This document shows, in pieces, positions 8,667 to 18,234 of a DNA stretch of 64,000 bases. Each line of letters starts with the position of its first letter. Positions within the stretch are counted from its first letter, which is position 1. Under the pieces are notes generated by a model. The model ran no database searches. It had not been told where the DNA came from and saw nothing but the letters and a program-made list of their open reading frames with translations. This stretch comes from Paenibacillus sp. OV219 (lineage in GTDB: Bacteria; Bacillota; Bacilli; Paenibacillales; Paenibacillaceae): NCBI RefSeq assembly GCF_900110075.1, contig NZ_FOCJ01000005.1, forward strand, positions 62,001-126,000. Direction: 5' to 3'. A program made the position numbers and the translations under genes.

Positions 8667-9563
8667 TCATTTACTTTCGCCAAGTATTTTTTTGATTGGA
8701 ATCCAAATTTCAGTTTTGAAATCCGGCTTACTGAAATCAAAACTTTCATACCAAAGTATTTCTGGTCCATCTGTCATTTCATATCCGGATGTGGGAAACC
8801 ATTCCGAATAAATTCGGCCCCATGTATCCTGTGTTTCATAGGGTCGTTTCTCGATCGTTGTAAATACAACCCACGTAGAAGCTTCAACTGGCAATACATC
8901 AAATCTTGTTTTAAAACGGTCGGGCATTGGTTCTTCCATCGCGATGCCTACAACTAAATCCAGTTCGGTCCCCTCAACTTGCTTGTCATCGTAATTTGAA
9001 TATGCATTGAGTATGCCTCTCGGCTCAATCTTGGTGTATTCCGTTAATACCAGCAAATCTTCCTGCTTCAACTTTTTCCATACATTTGCGGTATGAGGGT
9101 TCGGACCGTTGTAAATCAAAGGAATTCTCCCCCGGGCACCCATCATATAAAACTCACCTTTTTCAACGATTCTGTAATTCATTTCATATCCTCCTTTTAG
9201 TGTTAGTTGGAAGGTTAAAGGAGGGAATGTTTTAAGGATAACAGCATCTTTCCGTGCGTGTGATGGACTAATACCATGCATGGCTTGAAATGCCTTACTG
9301 AAAGCATCGGGTGATTCATAACCAAGTCTGAATGCGATATCAATGATTTTTTCATTACCAGCTTGTAGGATGCTTGCTGCATACGACAATTTTCTTTTGC
9401 GGATGTATTCACTCAATGACATACCTGAAACGTACGAAAATATCCGTCTAAAATGATATTCGGAGCAGCATGCGATTCTCGATACGTGTTCAAAATTCAT
9501 TTCATCGCATAAGTGCTCTTCGATATACTGCATCGCGTCATTCAGCTGCTTCATCGTATTCAT
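8667..9563 (-). CDS. AraC-family regulator with C-terminal GyrI-like ligand domain
   Basis: 298 residues from ATG 9563. The alternative ATG at 9581 lies upstream of AAGGGAGG, which is correctly placed for 9563. Two N-terminal helix-turn-helix units (residues about 8-105, ending GYESPDAFSKAFQAMHGISP) are AraC type. The rest is a GyrI/Rob/BmrR-like domain that binds small hydrophobic cations or drugs. This is the SoxS/Rob-type arrangement with the DNA-binding part first. It stands alone, so its target is unknown. Confidence 0.9.
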   Translation of the reverse strand: MNTMKQLNDAMQYIEEHLCDEMNFEHVSRIACCSEYHFRRIFSYVSGMSLSEYIRKRKLSYAASILQAGNEKIIDIAFRLGYESPDAFSKAFQAMHGISPSHARKDAVILKTFPPLTFQLTLKGGYEMNYRIVEKGEFYMMGARGRIPLIYNGPNPHTANVWKKLKQEDLLVLTEYTKIEPRGILNAYSNYDDKQVEGTELDLVVGIAMEEPMPDRFKTRFDVLPVEASTWVVFTTIEKRPYETQDTWGRIYSEWFPTSGYEMTDGPEILWYESFDFSKPDFKTEIWIPIKKILGESK

Positions 9564-9692
9564 CCCATAACCTCCCTTCATCCATAATATAACGGTTATT
9601 TATGCAAGAAACCCGCTAATCGAGATATGAGTTTTGACTGTTACATTTGCATATTACTTCAACGATATTTTATCACGAATCACTCAGCTGAA

Positions 9693-9733
9693 CTGCCTGT
9701 TACTTCAATGTAACAAGGTGAAGCTGCCGCTGG
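9693..9733. repeat. Degenerate copy of a dispersed CTGCC-GTTACTTCAA element
   Basis: The stretch starting CTGCCTGTTACTTCAA and ending GAAGCTGCCGCTGG matches 23060-23098 over most of its 41 bases; the first 27 bases also match 12949-12975. The following bases to about 9815 (CTACTCCCTATCGTTCAACG) resemble 25019-25047. It overlaps no credible gene. Confidence 0.5.
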
Positions 9734-9792
9734 CAAACTGCTCCTTGTTCGTTCAGCTCATGTACCCGTTAGCACAATTAAATGGCTACTCC

Positions 9793-10671
9793 CTATCGTT
9801 CAACGATTCCAGTAGTTATCTTCATATTTGGGGCATAGGTGAGGAAGACGTCTTTGTTAAAAGCTTGTGACAAGAACGACTCCAGCCTGTACTCTTTCTG
9901 ACCTTCTTCAAAGCTAGCGCCACGGTTCTGCAAATTTGTAATAAACGATTCTTCTTCCCCCGGATCAGCCCCAAAGCCGCCCTCCTTTAAAGAATTGTAT
10001 AATGCTCCGTTTTCTTCAGAATCAGATTTAGGATTTAAAAAATTCACCCTATCACTGACTCTGCATTCAATTTGCCTAACCCCTAGCTGACTTAAATAAA
10101 TGGGCAGCTTTATCCCTACATTACCGTCTTTCCCACTCCGCTGTGCATCTCTTTCAAATAACTCCTGGAGGAACCCTAGTTGAACTACATCTGATGGATA
10201 GTGGCCGTCAAGATAGTAGCTCGCCATGCTTGAGATCCAATGAGGTTCAAAGCATATGATCCTGCCTTGATCCACTAAACAATTTATCATTTTTCGCAAA
10301 ATTTCCTTCGGATTTTCCACATGCAATAAAAAGGCGTGGCAAACGACAACATCGTACTTTGGATCAAAGTCCATTTCCTGAATATCACCAAGGATAAATT
10401 CTGTTTGAAATGGAGCGTTTTGAAATGTTTCTTGTGCATAATCAATTAACTTGCGACCAGCATCTACACCCGTATACGTGGACCCCTCTGGGAGCAGCGG
10501 CATTAGCTTGGTCCCTAAATATCCATAGCCACAACCGAAATCGATGATCCGAACAGGGGATGAAATGTTCCAAACGCTTCTTAGAAGGAAATTCAAATAA
10601 TCATCATTGTAATTCAACCATCTAGTTTTGCTTAAATATTCAATTTTATTGTCCCAATAGTAATCGTCCAT
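9793..10671 (-). CDS. Class I SAM-dependent methyltransferase
   Basis: 292 residues from ATG 10671, preceded by GAAGGAGATATCCGA; a start at 10731 would lack a ribosome site. Motif I is RIIDFGCGYGYLG, the acidic end of strand 2 is YTGVDAG, and motif III-like CFEPHWISS follows. The C-terminal 130 residues are not typical and may bind the acceptor. Substrate not identifiable. Confidence 0.85.
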   Translation of the reverse strand: MDDYYWDNKIEYLSKTRWLNYNDDYLNFLLRSVWNISSPVRIIDFGCGYGYLGTKLMPLLPEGSTYTGVDAGRKLIDYAQETFQNAPFQTEFILGDIQEMDFDPKYDVVVCHAFLLHVENPKEILRKMINCLVDQGRIICFEPHWISSMASYYLDGHYPSDVVQLGFLQELFERDAQRSGKDGNVGIKLPIYLSQLGVRQIECRVSDRVNFLNPKSDSEENGALYNSLKEGGFGADPGEEESFITNLQNRGASFEEGQKEYRLESFLSQAFNKDVFLTYAPNMKITTGIVER

Positions 10672-10813
10672 TCGGATATCTCCTTCTGTGCAAAAATAAA
10701 TTTGCGCCGCGGTCGCATGATTACAATACAATCTATGTGAAAAAAGAAATAGACTTATGTTGAAATTTTATATAGACTATTATTTATCTATGGCAATTTT
10801 AGGAAGCGTTTTT

Positions 10814-10841
10814 AACCGGCATATCATTATGCCGGTTTTTT
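10814..10841 (+). terminator. Hairpin with T tract, plus orientation, no obvious upstream gene
   Basis: AACCGGCAT pairs with ATGCCGGTT and is followed by T6. No plus-strand gene lies just upstream. Confidence 0.55.
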
Positions 10842-10871
10842 CTGTTTTATATTGACCCTTACTTCGATAAA

Positions 10872-10907
10872 ATGGCAGCTGATCCTGTGATCGGCTGCCA
10901 TCGTTTT
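10872..10907 (+). terminator. Second hairpin in the leader of the MDR dehydrogenase
   Basis: ATGGCAGC pairs with GCTGCCAT, followed by CGTTTTGTT. It lies 125 bases before the dehydrogenase start. With the hairpin at 10814 it fills the gap 10672-11031, in which I see no gene. Confidence 0.45.
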
Positions 10908-11031
10908 GTTCTGAATATCATACCCATCAAGATTATTTTCGCCAACATACCCGTTATTTTCGCCATCGCAACTAGAAGAGATCATCCTTACAATGGAAGC
11001 GAAAGCCTACTTCATAAAGGGGTGTGATCTT

Positions 11032-11997
11032 GTGTCCAATCAAATGATGAATGCTCTTGCGGTTACCATCCTTGGAAAGAAGGCAGAGTTGATTTCGTTA
11101 CCAATACCGGTTGCCGACGCCAACTCGATCGTTATTAAAACCGCCTACTCCAGCGTCAGTATCGGTACGGAGATGTGGATTGCGGAAGGGAAACGAAACG
11201 ATTATGGTTCGGTACCCTTCGTAAACGGTTACCAAGCAACTGGGAAGGTCGTTGCAATCGGTCCCGGAGCGGAAAGCAAGGTTAAGCTCGGCGACCCGGT
11301 TGCCGTCTTCTGTTCCGGAGCCCACTCGGAATATGTCAAAGCTCCAATCGATCTCGTCCATAAGTTGTCTAGTGCGGACTCCATGCAGACATGCTCCATG
11401 TTCGTACAGCCAAGCGTTGCCGCAAACGCGTGGAATCTGGCAAATCTGCAAACCGGCGATATTGCCTATGTTGTAGGACAAGGGCTGGTCGGACAATGCG
11501 CATCTATGATCGCGAAGCTTCGTGGCGCGTATGTAATCGCTTCGGATATTTCGGAAGATCGTCTGATACGCTCTCGGGCGAATTGTGCCGACTGGGTGAT
11601 TAACTCTACGGAGGAAAATGCGCTAAACGCGATACTCCAGCAATTTCCTGAAGGTGTTGATGTGGTTGCAGAGTCGACAGGCTTTACAACGCTGTTGGAT
11701 GACGCTATGTCCGCTTGCCGCAGGAAAGGAACCTTTGTCTTCCTCGGATGGTATCCGGATCGGGCGAGCTTTCATTTCCAAACACCGCACGAAAAACAGT
11801 TAAGCGCCGTCTTTCCCTGTTTTATTGGCGATAGACCGGTAAGAGAAAGCGTAATCCGTTGGATCGAAGAAGGAAAGCTGAACATGAGAGCGCTCATATC
11901 GCATGAGCTTCATTGGAGCGAAGCGGAACATGTTTATAATCAACTATTTACTCCTGAGCGTAATTCCTATAACGGAATTACGATCAAGTGGGATTGA
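11032..11997 (+). CDS. Medium-chain dehydrogenase/reductase (zinc-type alcohol dehydrogenase-like)
   Basis: About 321 residues. The N-terminal GroES-like part has SVSIGTEMWIAEGKRNDY and GYQATGKVVAIGPG; the Rossmann motif is YVVGQGLVGQCASMIAKLRG followed by an acidic residue (IASDIS), suggesting NAD preference. The pattern resembles the BchC/zinc-alcohol-dehydrogenase-like subgroup that lacks the structural zinc lobe. GTG 11032 fits the site AAAGGGGTG; an ATG at 10993 has none. Its 3' end overlaps the convergent AraC gene by 14 bases. Confidence 0.82.
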   Translation: MSNQMMNALAVTILGKKAELISLPIPVADANSIVIKTAYSSVSIGTEMWIAEGKRNDYGSVPFVNGYQATGKVVAIGPGAESKVKLGDPVAVFCSGAHSEYVKAPIDLVHKLSSADSMQTCSMFVQPSVAANAWNLANLQTGDIAYVVGQGLVGQCASMIAKLRGAYVIASDISEDRLIRSRANCADWVINSTEENALNAILQQFPEGVDVVAESTGFTTLLDDAMSACRRKGTFVFLGWYPDRASFHFQTPHEKQLSAVFPCFIGDRPVRESVIRWIEEGKLNMRALISHELHWSEAEHVYNQLFTPERNSYNGITIKWD

Positions 11998-12883
11998 GGT
12001 CCCGATAAACCTGCGGGGATACCTCTTTCAACTTGCGGAAAGCCGAGAAAAAGGTTTTATAATCGGCATAGCCTACCTCTCGAGCGATTTCTCCAAGTGA
12101 CTTGTCCGTATTCCGGATCAGCCTGCTGGCTTCTTCGATCCGCATCTGCTGGCCGTACTGATAGACGGTAATGCCCGTCGTCTCTTTAAACAACCGCGCA
12201 AAATAGTTTTTACTAAAGAAAGATTTGCGAGCCAACTCCTCGATATCGATTGATTTCGCATAGTTAGCTTGAAGATGCCTAACTGCGGATTCAATCATGG
12301 ACAAGCTGCGGCGAGGGTGAGGATTCTCCAGCTCCTCCCCTTTCAAGTGAAGCACGCGCATAATGTTGACGATAAATCGAATCAAATGCGATCGTAGAAT
12401 AGCCTGATATCCCGAAAGAGCGTTCTTGTACTCTTGAATCATATCATCTAGAAGAGGATCGATTTCGTTCAGGTTCCCCATAGAAAGCCGTAATCCGACC
12501 ATCTGCGATTCATCCTCCCATAAGCCCTCGAATAAGTAAGACAAAGAAAGGCTGGAAAAGTCGTCGAAGGGCAGCAACCTATCATCAATAAATCCCGGTT
12601 TAAAAAGTAGATTATAAGTAATTAATTCATCGTCCGTTTCGCCCCGATAGAAAGCATGCTTATTTCCGTCATTGATGATAAAAACATCGCCGCGACCTAC
12701 CTGGTATTCCATCTCCCCGATCCGATGAAACCCGGAGCCACTATATACATAACAAATCTCAAGAAAATCATGAGAATGATAATACCTGTGATCCCGGTCT
12801 ACTTCTGCATGACGAACAATACTGAAAAGCTCCCCGGGACGAAAAAAAGATTCCCCGTATAGAATCGTATTCACTCCATACAC
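11984..12883 (-). CDS. AraC-family regulator with N-terminal cupin sensor
   Basis: 299 residues. The cupin part (residues about 20-110; HSHDFLEICYVYSGSGFHRI, GDVFIINDGNKHAF) precedes two AraC helix-turn-helix units (about 195-295; AREVGYADYKTFFSAFRKLK). GTG 12883 or GTG 12874 could start it. It is convergent with and overlaps the dehydrogenase gene, so control of that gene is likely but not shown. Confidence 0.9.
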   Translation of the reverse strand: MYGVNTILYGESFFRPGELFSIVRHAEVDRDHRYYHSHDFLEICYVYSGSGFHRIGEMEYQVGRGDVFIINDGNKHAFYRGETDDELITYNLLFKPGFIDDRLLPFDDFSSLSLSYLFEGLWEDESQMVGLRLSMGNLNEIDPLLDDMIQEYKNALSGYQAILRSHLIRFIVNIMRVLHLKGEELENPHPRRSLSMIESAVRHLQANYAKSIDIEELARKSFFSKNYFARLFKETTGITVYQYGQQMRIEEASRLIRNTDKSLGEIAREVGYADYKTFFSAFRKLKEVSPQVYRDLNPT

Positions 12884-12948
12884 CTCACCATGGTAGTATC
12901 TTCCCTTATTGTACCATACGCGATAAACCGAGTTTCGTTGAGCTATAT

Positions 12949-12975
12949 CTGCCAGTTACCTCAACAAAAAAAGAG
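12949..12975. repeat. Partial copy of the dispersed CTGCC-GTTACTTCAA element
   Basis: CTGCCAGTTACCTCAAC followed by A7 and GAG matches the first 27 bases of the copy at 23060, then merges into the hairpin at 12974-13000. Confidence 0.45.
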
Positions 12976-13000
12976 ACCCACAGCAACGGGCCGTGGGTCT
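12965..13000 (-). terminator. Hairpin AGACCCAC/GTGGGTCT with T tract on the minus strand
   Basis: The eight-pair stem is followed by seven T on the minus strand. It sits upstream of the AraC gene and may insulate it. Confidence 0.6.
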
Positions 13001-13232
13001 AAGTTATATTAATAGGGGGTTGAGTTTTATTATAGACGCACTTCATTAAGGGGAGATGAAGATAGCATTTCAATCGTGTTACATTTACTGAATAATTGCT
13101 CTCTATTAACTCTAATATGTAACCAGAGACTATACTTCGAATGCTCTTTCTTCTAATTCCCGTTCGGTCCAACCACATGTAATCCAGGTCGCATATGTTT
13201 TAGTAAAGGTACTTAAGGCAGGTGATAGAGTA

Positions 13233-13667
13233 TTGACGAGATTATTAGATTCGAAAACTTCACAAAATGCCAGCTATGCGAACTCCATCTCAATACCGAT
13301 CATATTGATATCACTCCCACAAATTATTGCGCAACAAACACTTAATTTATCCACTGGAGCTGCGAATTTTACAACTGTTTCTTTCTCAGGAACAGTTGTA
13401 CTCCAAGTTGGCCCTCAACAACCCGCTACCAACATTCTAATCACTGTGATTAGAGGCTTAACAACTTCAGGTGTCAGCGTCTTCTCTGCTTCAAGAAACT
13501 TAAATATTAATCTGCTCGGACCGCAAGTCATTTCCTTCTCAGGATCGGATTTCAATGCCCCTAATACTGCTAATGTTGCATACACCGTATTTATTCAAGC
13601 ATCACTTGTAGGTGTAACAAGAGTCGGTCCAGAAAGTGTTAATTTTACCGCAGTATCTGAAGTTTGA
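13233..13667 (+). CDS. Small beta-rich, possibly jelly-roll surface or spore protein
   Basis: 144 residues from TTG 13233, after an AGGTGA site. No signal peptide; rich in Ser, Thr, Asn and hydrophobic residues in alternating strands (NFTTVSFSGTVVLQVG, NLNINLLGPQVISFSGSDFN, SLVGVTRVGPESVNF). This resembles C-terminal jelly-roll domains of exosporium and collagen-like proteins of Bacillales, with no collagen repeat attached. Function and location inferred only. Confidence 0.55.
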   Translation: MTRLLDSKTSQNASYANSISIPIILISLPQIIAQQTLNLSTGAANFTTVSFSGTVVLQVGPQQPATNILITVIRGLTTSGVSVFSASRNLNINLLGPQVISFSGSDFNAPNTANVAYTVFIQASLVGVTRVGPESVNFTAVSEV

Positions 13668-13688
13668 TTAACGTATCCGCGCACTACG

Positions 13689-14128
13689 TTACCTATCCTG
13701 CACCAGACTATTGAAATAAGATTGAAAATGTCCCGTTGACGTTTCTCCGTGTAACCGAGCTAACTCCTTCAATCCGTAAGCGCCATATTGTTGAAACAAG
13801 CCATTCAAATTTTTCTGGAAATCTTCTTGCCGATCTCCAAGAGTCATTCGCTGTGCCAATGTCGCATGATAGACCCATGATGTCGGCATACACTTTGGAC
13901 GCCAGTTGCATATAGTACCCATATAATAGGAGTATCCAATAAGCAAGCTATCGTCTAGGGTTCTAGCAGCTTTTCAATTTCATGCTCCATCATACATCCC
14001 TGATTATATATGACAACATTGGTGTCATTCGTATAACTCAGGCTTTCGAAACATGCCTTCATTAACTTCAAGTCTTGATCCTTATTATCGGAACGGATAA
14101 AAAATGGCATCGTATGCATGATTTCCAT
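13689..14128 (-). pseudogene. Frameshifted gene of unknown family
   Basis: From ATG 14128 one frame reads MEIMHTMPFFIRSDNKDQDL and onward to EIEKLLEP, then stops at TAG. Adding one base in the C run complementary to 13958-13960 gives LEPLDDSLLIGYSYYMG and continues to the stop at 13689 (tail STGHFQSYFNSLVQDR). The joined protein would be about 146 residues. I do not recognise the family. A single-base sequence error is an alternative explanation. Confidence 0.55.
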
Positions 14129-14258
14129 GAGCAAGTTTCATCCCTTTCCGCGTTTGCTTACTACTATATGCCCCCCTATCATATCCGTGTGGTTGAATAC
14201 CCCAGAACGCTCACCAAAAGTTACATATCGGTGTCGAAGAATTTTATTTCCAACATAC

Positions 14259-14281
14259 AAAAAAGCCGCGATATACGCGGC
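14259..14281 (-). terminator. Terminator, GCCGCG/CGCGGC stem
   Basis: Stem with ATATA loop and A6 before it on the plus strand; downstream of the YCII-family gene. Confidence 0.75.
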
Positions 14282-14314
14282 TATTGACAGTGAGTGGGAT
14301 ACTCAGGATTGATT

Positions 14315-14671
14315 CTAACTTGGGCGCTGGTCATATACTTGACGCAATTCAATCTGACCTTCTCCACGTCCTTGAGGGTCCGGCATCCGCATGGCCCATT
14401 CAATGGCTTCTTCCCTCGAATTTACATCAATCAGAATAAACCCGGCAATCAATTCCTTCGATTCTGTAAATGGGCCATCTGTAACGACCGGCTTTTCCCC
14501 TGGATTTGGGAACGAAATGCGAATCCCATTTGAACTTGGATGAAGTCCTTTCGCCATAACCCGTACTCCTGCCTCAACCAATTCCTCATTGTACCTCGAC
14601 ATGGCTTCATGGAGCTCAGGACTCGGTCCTTCAGGATTCGTTGAAGCTTTAACGATCAACATAAATAACAT
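14315..14671 (-). CDS. YCII-related (DGPF-type) protein
   Basis: 118 residues. The sequence VVTDGPFTESKELIAGFILI is the signature of the DGPF/YCII family, small dimeric alpha/beta proteins often linked to ECF sigma factors elsewhere. GAGGAGG lies upstream. No sigma gene is adjacent here. Biochemical role unknown. Confidence 0.9.
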   Translation of the reverse strand: MLFMLIVKASTNPEGPSPELHEAMSRYNEELVEAGVRVMAKGLHPSSNGIRISFPNPGEKPVVTDGPFTESKELIAGFILIDVNSREEAIEWAMRMPDPQGRGEGQIELRQVYDQRPS

Positions 14672-14819
14672 ACATCTTCCTCCTCATTGTTGAGACAAGT
14701 TCATTCTCTAGATGACCATCCATAATCGGTCTCCATATCAATACAACGAACAGGAAAAAGCAAAATCGACAAACAGAATAAAAAATCTTTAATAATCTCT
14801 ATCTCCCGTTATGATCGGC

Positions 14820-17294
14820 TTATTGATACTCGATCAAGTTCACTTCCTGCACAGGATGGGCAGAGTTGCTTGGAATGAAGAAAGTCTTGATTTCACATTT
14901 GCCAAAGCTTGCATGCCAAGAACGGTTTAACAACGGAACAACGATTTCTGTCTCAACCGAAGAACCCGAAGTTTCGTAACAGCGCAGAATCCATCCGTCA
15001 CCGTCTTCAGCTTGTTTGAACACAGTTGCCACCACTTGAACCGAAGCGATTTGAATGCCTTCCATAAGCTGAGACAGTGGGCCTTCATGGTAAGTTTCCC
15101 ATACGCCGATCGGCTGTACATTCAGTTCATAGCCTTTGCGCACAATGCCGCTCTCCTGCCAGGAGCCACTGTGTGGGACAAGCGCATAACTAAATTGCTG
15201 TATGCCCTGATCCATATATTCCACCTGATCGTCACGTTCCCCGTAGTGATCGGCGAAGATCGGACTGCGGACCACCGTCAAACGCGCTTCAGACCCCATA
15301 ACGTCGTATGCGTACTTGCCCGTGTTAAGAATAGCTAGACCGCGCAATTCGCCTGTCCCCCGCGCCTGCCCGTACACATCGAACCATTGCTGCCCCGGCA
15401 CTTCCTTGCCGCTTGTCTCACGGCGAATGAAACCATATGGAATTTCCGATACCGATTCCGGTTGCTCGACTGCGACTGGGAACGAGAGCTTCAGCATCTT
15501 GTGCTTCTCCCTCCAGTCGAGCTGCACGTTAACTTGAACTTCAGCGGCATGGTGATGCAGAGTGAAGTCTTGACGCAAAGTGGAGCCGTTATACCGGCTC
15601 GTAACGCGAATGATACCACGCAATGGTCCGCGTTCAAGCACCTTCACCTCGGCATCTGAGAAATAGCCGATTAGCTCACGGTAGCTATGCAAGCCATGTC
15701 CCCACGTATCGCTATGATACTCGTCTATTACAACAGGAACTGCACCTGGACCGTCCAGCACTTCTGTATTTGTCCGTTTGTCTACTAACCGCTTGATTGT
15801 ACCTGAATTCGCATTAAATTCGACACGAAGGAATTCATTTTCCAGCACATGCCCTTCTGCGATGACAGGGTTGTCCACCGAACCAGATAGTGACTCGTTC
15901 GTTAGGTAGCACCAGTAAACGCGATAGCCCATTGCAGGAACTCGTGCGATGAAGAGCGTATCCCAATTGTCTTGTCCGTTCGTTCTTGAAGCGCGAACCG
16001 TTTGCATCGGTACAGGGTTCCCTAACTCATCTGAAACAGCCGACATCTTACGGTTAGCGTGAACCGGCACCTCTACTTCCCAAGACAGCGGGTTAAAGAC
16101 GACGAACGGCGTGCCGAGATCGCCCTGCTCCCACGACATCCAGTTCTTATCCTTACTAAGTGTGCGCACTTCCGGCTTCATCGTATCAATCGACCAAGAG
16201 ATGCGCTGCGTCGCAGCGTTCAATGCTTTTGCCGCAATATGTAACGCTTCTCCATACGATTCACGAGCATCCTGGAACGCTTCCCGTATGCTGCAGCCGC
16301 CCATAATATCGTGGAACTGGTTGAACAACACATTTTCCCAAGCGACTTTCAATTGCTCATTCGGGTACTTTAGCCCAAGCAGCACATTTGCGGTCGATGA
16401 AAACTTCTCAGCGTTTAGGAGACGATGCTCTGCACGGCGATTGTTTTCCTTCGATTCTGAATGCGTGGAATAGCAGCCTACTGCGTGCATCTGCAGTTCA
16501 TCCTTCAGTACAGGCAGCTCAGGCTGAGTCGATTCTATCTCGGCAAAATAATGATTTGGTGTGCTGATTACAAGCCGGTCCTTACCGAACTTTTCCTGTA
16601 GTCCTTGGATGACCTCCAGATTTCCGATTGTTGGTCCTCCGCCGTGATTCCCAACTCCGTAGAAAGTCATATGTGCATGGCCGTCAGCATCCGCCATTAA
16701 TCCATGGTTCAACACTTTATCCTCAAACGGTGTGCCCCAGCTTGTCGAATAGTTATCGGAGAGACGGAATGTGAGGACACGGCTGCCATCCTCTGATTCC
16801 CACCAGAATAAATTTTGGTCCAGTTCCTTCTCATGCTTCTCAGGACGCATGAAGACGTAATAATCCATTCCGCTTTTCTTCAAAAGCTGTGGCAGCATGC
16901 CGTTATGACCGAAGGAATCGACATTGTATCCTACCTTCGCCATCACACCGAATTTCTCTTGAAAATAGCGCTGACCATATAGTCCATGCCGCGCGAATGA
17001 TTCCCCAGAAGGCAAGTTGCAGTCAGGCTGAATCCACCAACCGCCTACGATGATCCAGCGACCTTCTGCGACGCGCACCTTGATCTCTTCGAACATGTCT
17101 GGCGCATTTTCTTCAATCCAAGCATAATAGGCTGCACAGGAGCGGGTGAAGACGAATTCCGGATACTCCTTTAAACGATCAAGCGCAGAACGGAACGTCG
17201 CTTTAATTTCACCATAGCCTTCCTGCCACTGCCATAGCCATACGGGGTCTAAGTGGGCATTACCAATCAAATGAATTTTCCCGATTTGCGTCAT
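14820..17294 (-). CDS. GH38 alpha-mannosidase
   Basis: 824 residues, no signal peptide, so cytoplasmic. The N-terminal GNAHLDPVWLWQW motif gives the zinc-binding His and Asp; VGYNVDSFGHNGMLPQLLKK holds the Asp nucleophile. The central helical bundle and C-terminal beta domains (about residues 390-824) follow the bacterial GH38 pattern. It removes alpha-mannosyl residues from imported oligosaccharides. The AraC regulator gene ends 31 bases upstream on the same strand, so they form an operon. It fits the secreted GH76 mannanase at the window start. Confidence 0.93.
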   Translation of the reverse strand: MTQIGKIHLIGNAHLDPVWLWQWQEGYGEIKATFRSALDRLKEYPEFVFTRSCAAYYAWIEENAPDMFEEIKVRVAEGRWIIVGGWWIQPDCNLPSGESFARHGLYGQRYFQEKFGVMAKVGYNVDSFGHNGMLPQLLKKSGMDYYVFMRPEKHEKELDQNLFWWESEDGSRVLTFRLSDNYSTSWGTPFEDKVLNHGLMADADGHAHMTFYGVGNHGGGPTIGNLEVIQGLQEKFGKDRLVISTPNHYFAEIESTQPELPVLKDELQMHAVGCYSTHSESKENNRRAEHRLLNAEKFSSTANVLLGLKYPNEQLKVAWENVLFNQFHDIMGGCSIREAFQDARESYGEALHIAAKALNAATQRISWSIDTMKPEVRTLSKDKNWMSWEQGDLGTPFVVFNPLSWEVEVPVHANRKMSAVSDELGNPVPMQTVRASRTNGQDNWDTLFIARVPAMGYRVYWCYLTNESLSGSVDNPVIAEGHVLENEFLRVEFNANSGTIKRLVDKRTNTEVLDGPGAVPVVIDEYHSDTWGHGLHSYRELIGYFSDAEVKVLERGPLRGIIRVTSRYNGSTLRQDFTLHHHAAEVQVNVQLDWREKHKMLKLSFPVAVEQPESVSEIPYGFIRRETSGKEVPGQQWFDVYGQARGTGELRGLAILNTGKYAYDVMGSEARLTVVRSPIFADHYGERDDQVEYMDQGIQQFSYALVPHSGSWQESGIVRKGYELNVQPIGVWETYHEGPLSQLMEGIQIASVQVVATVFKQAEDGDGWILRCYETSGSSVETEIVVPLLNRSWHASFGKCEIKTFFIPSNSAHPVQEVNLIEYQ

Positions 17295-17325
17295 AATTGA
17301 ACCTCACCCTTCTCGATTAAATGAT

Positions 17326-18234
17326 TCAAGTAACAAACAATCGTTCAGACCAGGGCTTATGCAACTCTCGAAATGAAGACGGAGTCACCATCGCTACCTG
17401 ACGAAATAAAGTGGAGAAATAGAACTCATTTTTCAATCCAACGGCAAGCGCAATTTGCTTCAATGTCAGCTGTGTTTCGATCAACAGCTTCTTCGCCTGC
17501 TTGATGCGAATATCGTTCAACTTCTCGATGACCGTTACGCCAGTTCGTTGTTTGAATAGCCGCGCTAACGTCCGGTAGCTAACGTGCAGGCTACTGGCGA
17601 TATCCTGTACTCGCAGTTCGGTCGCATAATAGGCATTCAAGTACAGCAGGGTTTGCCTGACAATCACGTCGCTGTGATCGTGAGACTGCAATAAAGGAAT
17701 TTGTGTATTCGCGCGCCAGTCCTCAAACAGCCCGGTTATCCAACTCGCGAAAGCGGATCGCAGTGCGAGCACGCTCATCTCTGAACGAAGCGCCAGCAGA
17801 GGAGCGGCCGTTTCGGGTTTTAACGCGTAAGGGCGTATTTGTGCGAAGCATTGTAGAAATTCCTTTTCTTCGGCAGTACCCGTTCCTAAATCATCATGGG
17901 CCTCATCTACGATTTGCCATCGAAGGCAGAACCCCTCGTCACTCTCCCCTTGTCGATGTCGATGCGAGTGTACGATGCCTGGCGGAATGAGGTAGGACTG
18001 TCCCGCTTCAATTCGGAATTCGTCCCCAGCTATCGTCGTAAACAGCCCTCCATCAGAAACATAATTAAACTCATACCAGGGATGCCGATGTGACGGATAC
18101 GACCAGTCTTCGTCATGATCAGCCGACAATGCATCTAGCAAAGTAATCGTCAGACCGCCAATTCGAATGGGTTGAAGCATGAGCAGGCGTAACTGTTGAA
18201 GAGGAAGCTTATATGCAGCTGAGCCATTTTTCAT
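17326..18234 (-). CDS. AraC-family regulator of the mannosidase operon
   Basis: 302 residues. The cupin-like sensor (about 30-110; SHRHPWYEFNYVSDGG, YLIPPGIVHSHRH) is followed by a C-terminal AraC DNA-binding domain (about 200-298; LHVSYRTLARLFKQRTGVTV). AAGGGGG precedes the ATG. First gene of the operon with the GH38 enzyme, so probably a mannoside-responsive activator. Confidence 0.9.
   Translation of the reverse strand: MKNGSAAYKLPLQQLRLLMLQPIRIGGLTITLLDALSADHDEDWSYPSHRHPWYEFNYVSDGGLFTTIAGDEFRIEAGQSYLIPPGIVHSHRHRQGESDEGFCLRWQIVDEAHDDLGTGTAEEKEFLQCFAQIRPYALKPETAAPLLALRSEMSVLALRSAFASWITGLFEDWRANTQIPLLQSHDHSDVIVRQTLLYLNAYYATELRVQDIASSLHVSYRTLARLFKQRTGVTVIEKLNDIRIKQAKKLLIETQLTLKQIALAVGLKNEFYFSTLFRQVAMVTPSSFRELHKPWSERLFVT

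Larger units (their letters stand above)
12884..13232. other. 349-base intergenic region
   Basis: Holds a minus-strand terminator (12965-13000), a partial dispersed-repeat match (12949-12975) and the ribosome site of the following gene. A minus-strand frame ending at TAG 13130 contains WITCGWTERELEERAFEV, which reads like the end of a real protein, but it has no start and runs into the plus-strand gene; possibly a remnant. Confidence 0.4.

Noticed and set aside
9634-9870. 78-codon plus-strand frame
   Set aside because: It covers the dispersed repeat and the end of the methyltransferase gene; no ribosome site.
13689-14128. Glycosyltransferase call for the frameshifted gene
   Set aside because: The N-terminus looked suggestive, but no DxD motif or Rossmann start is visible.
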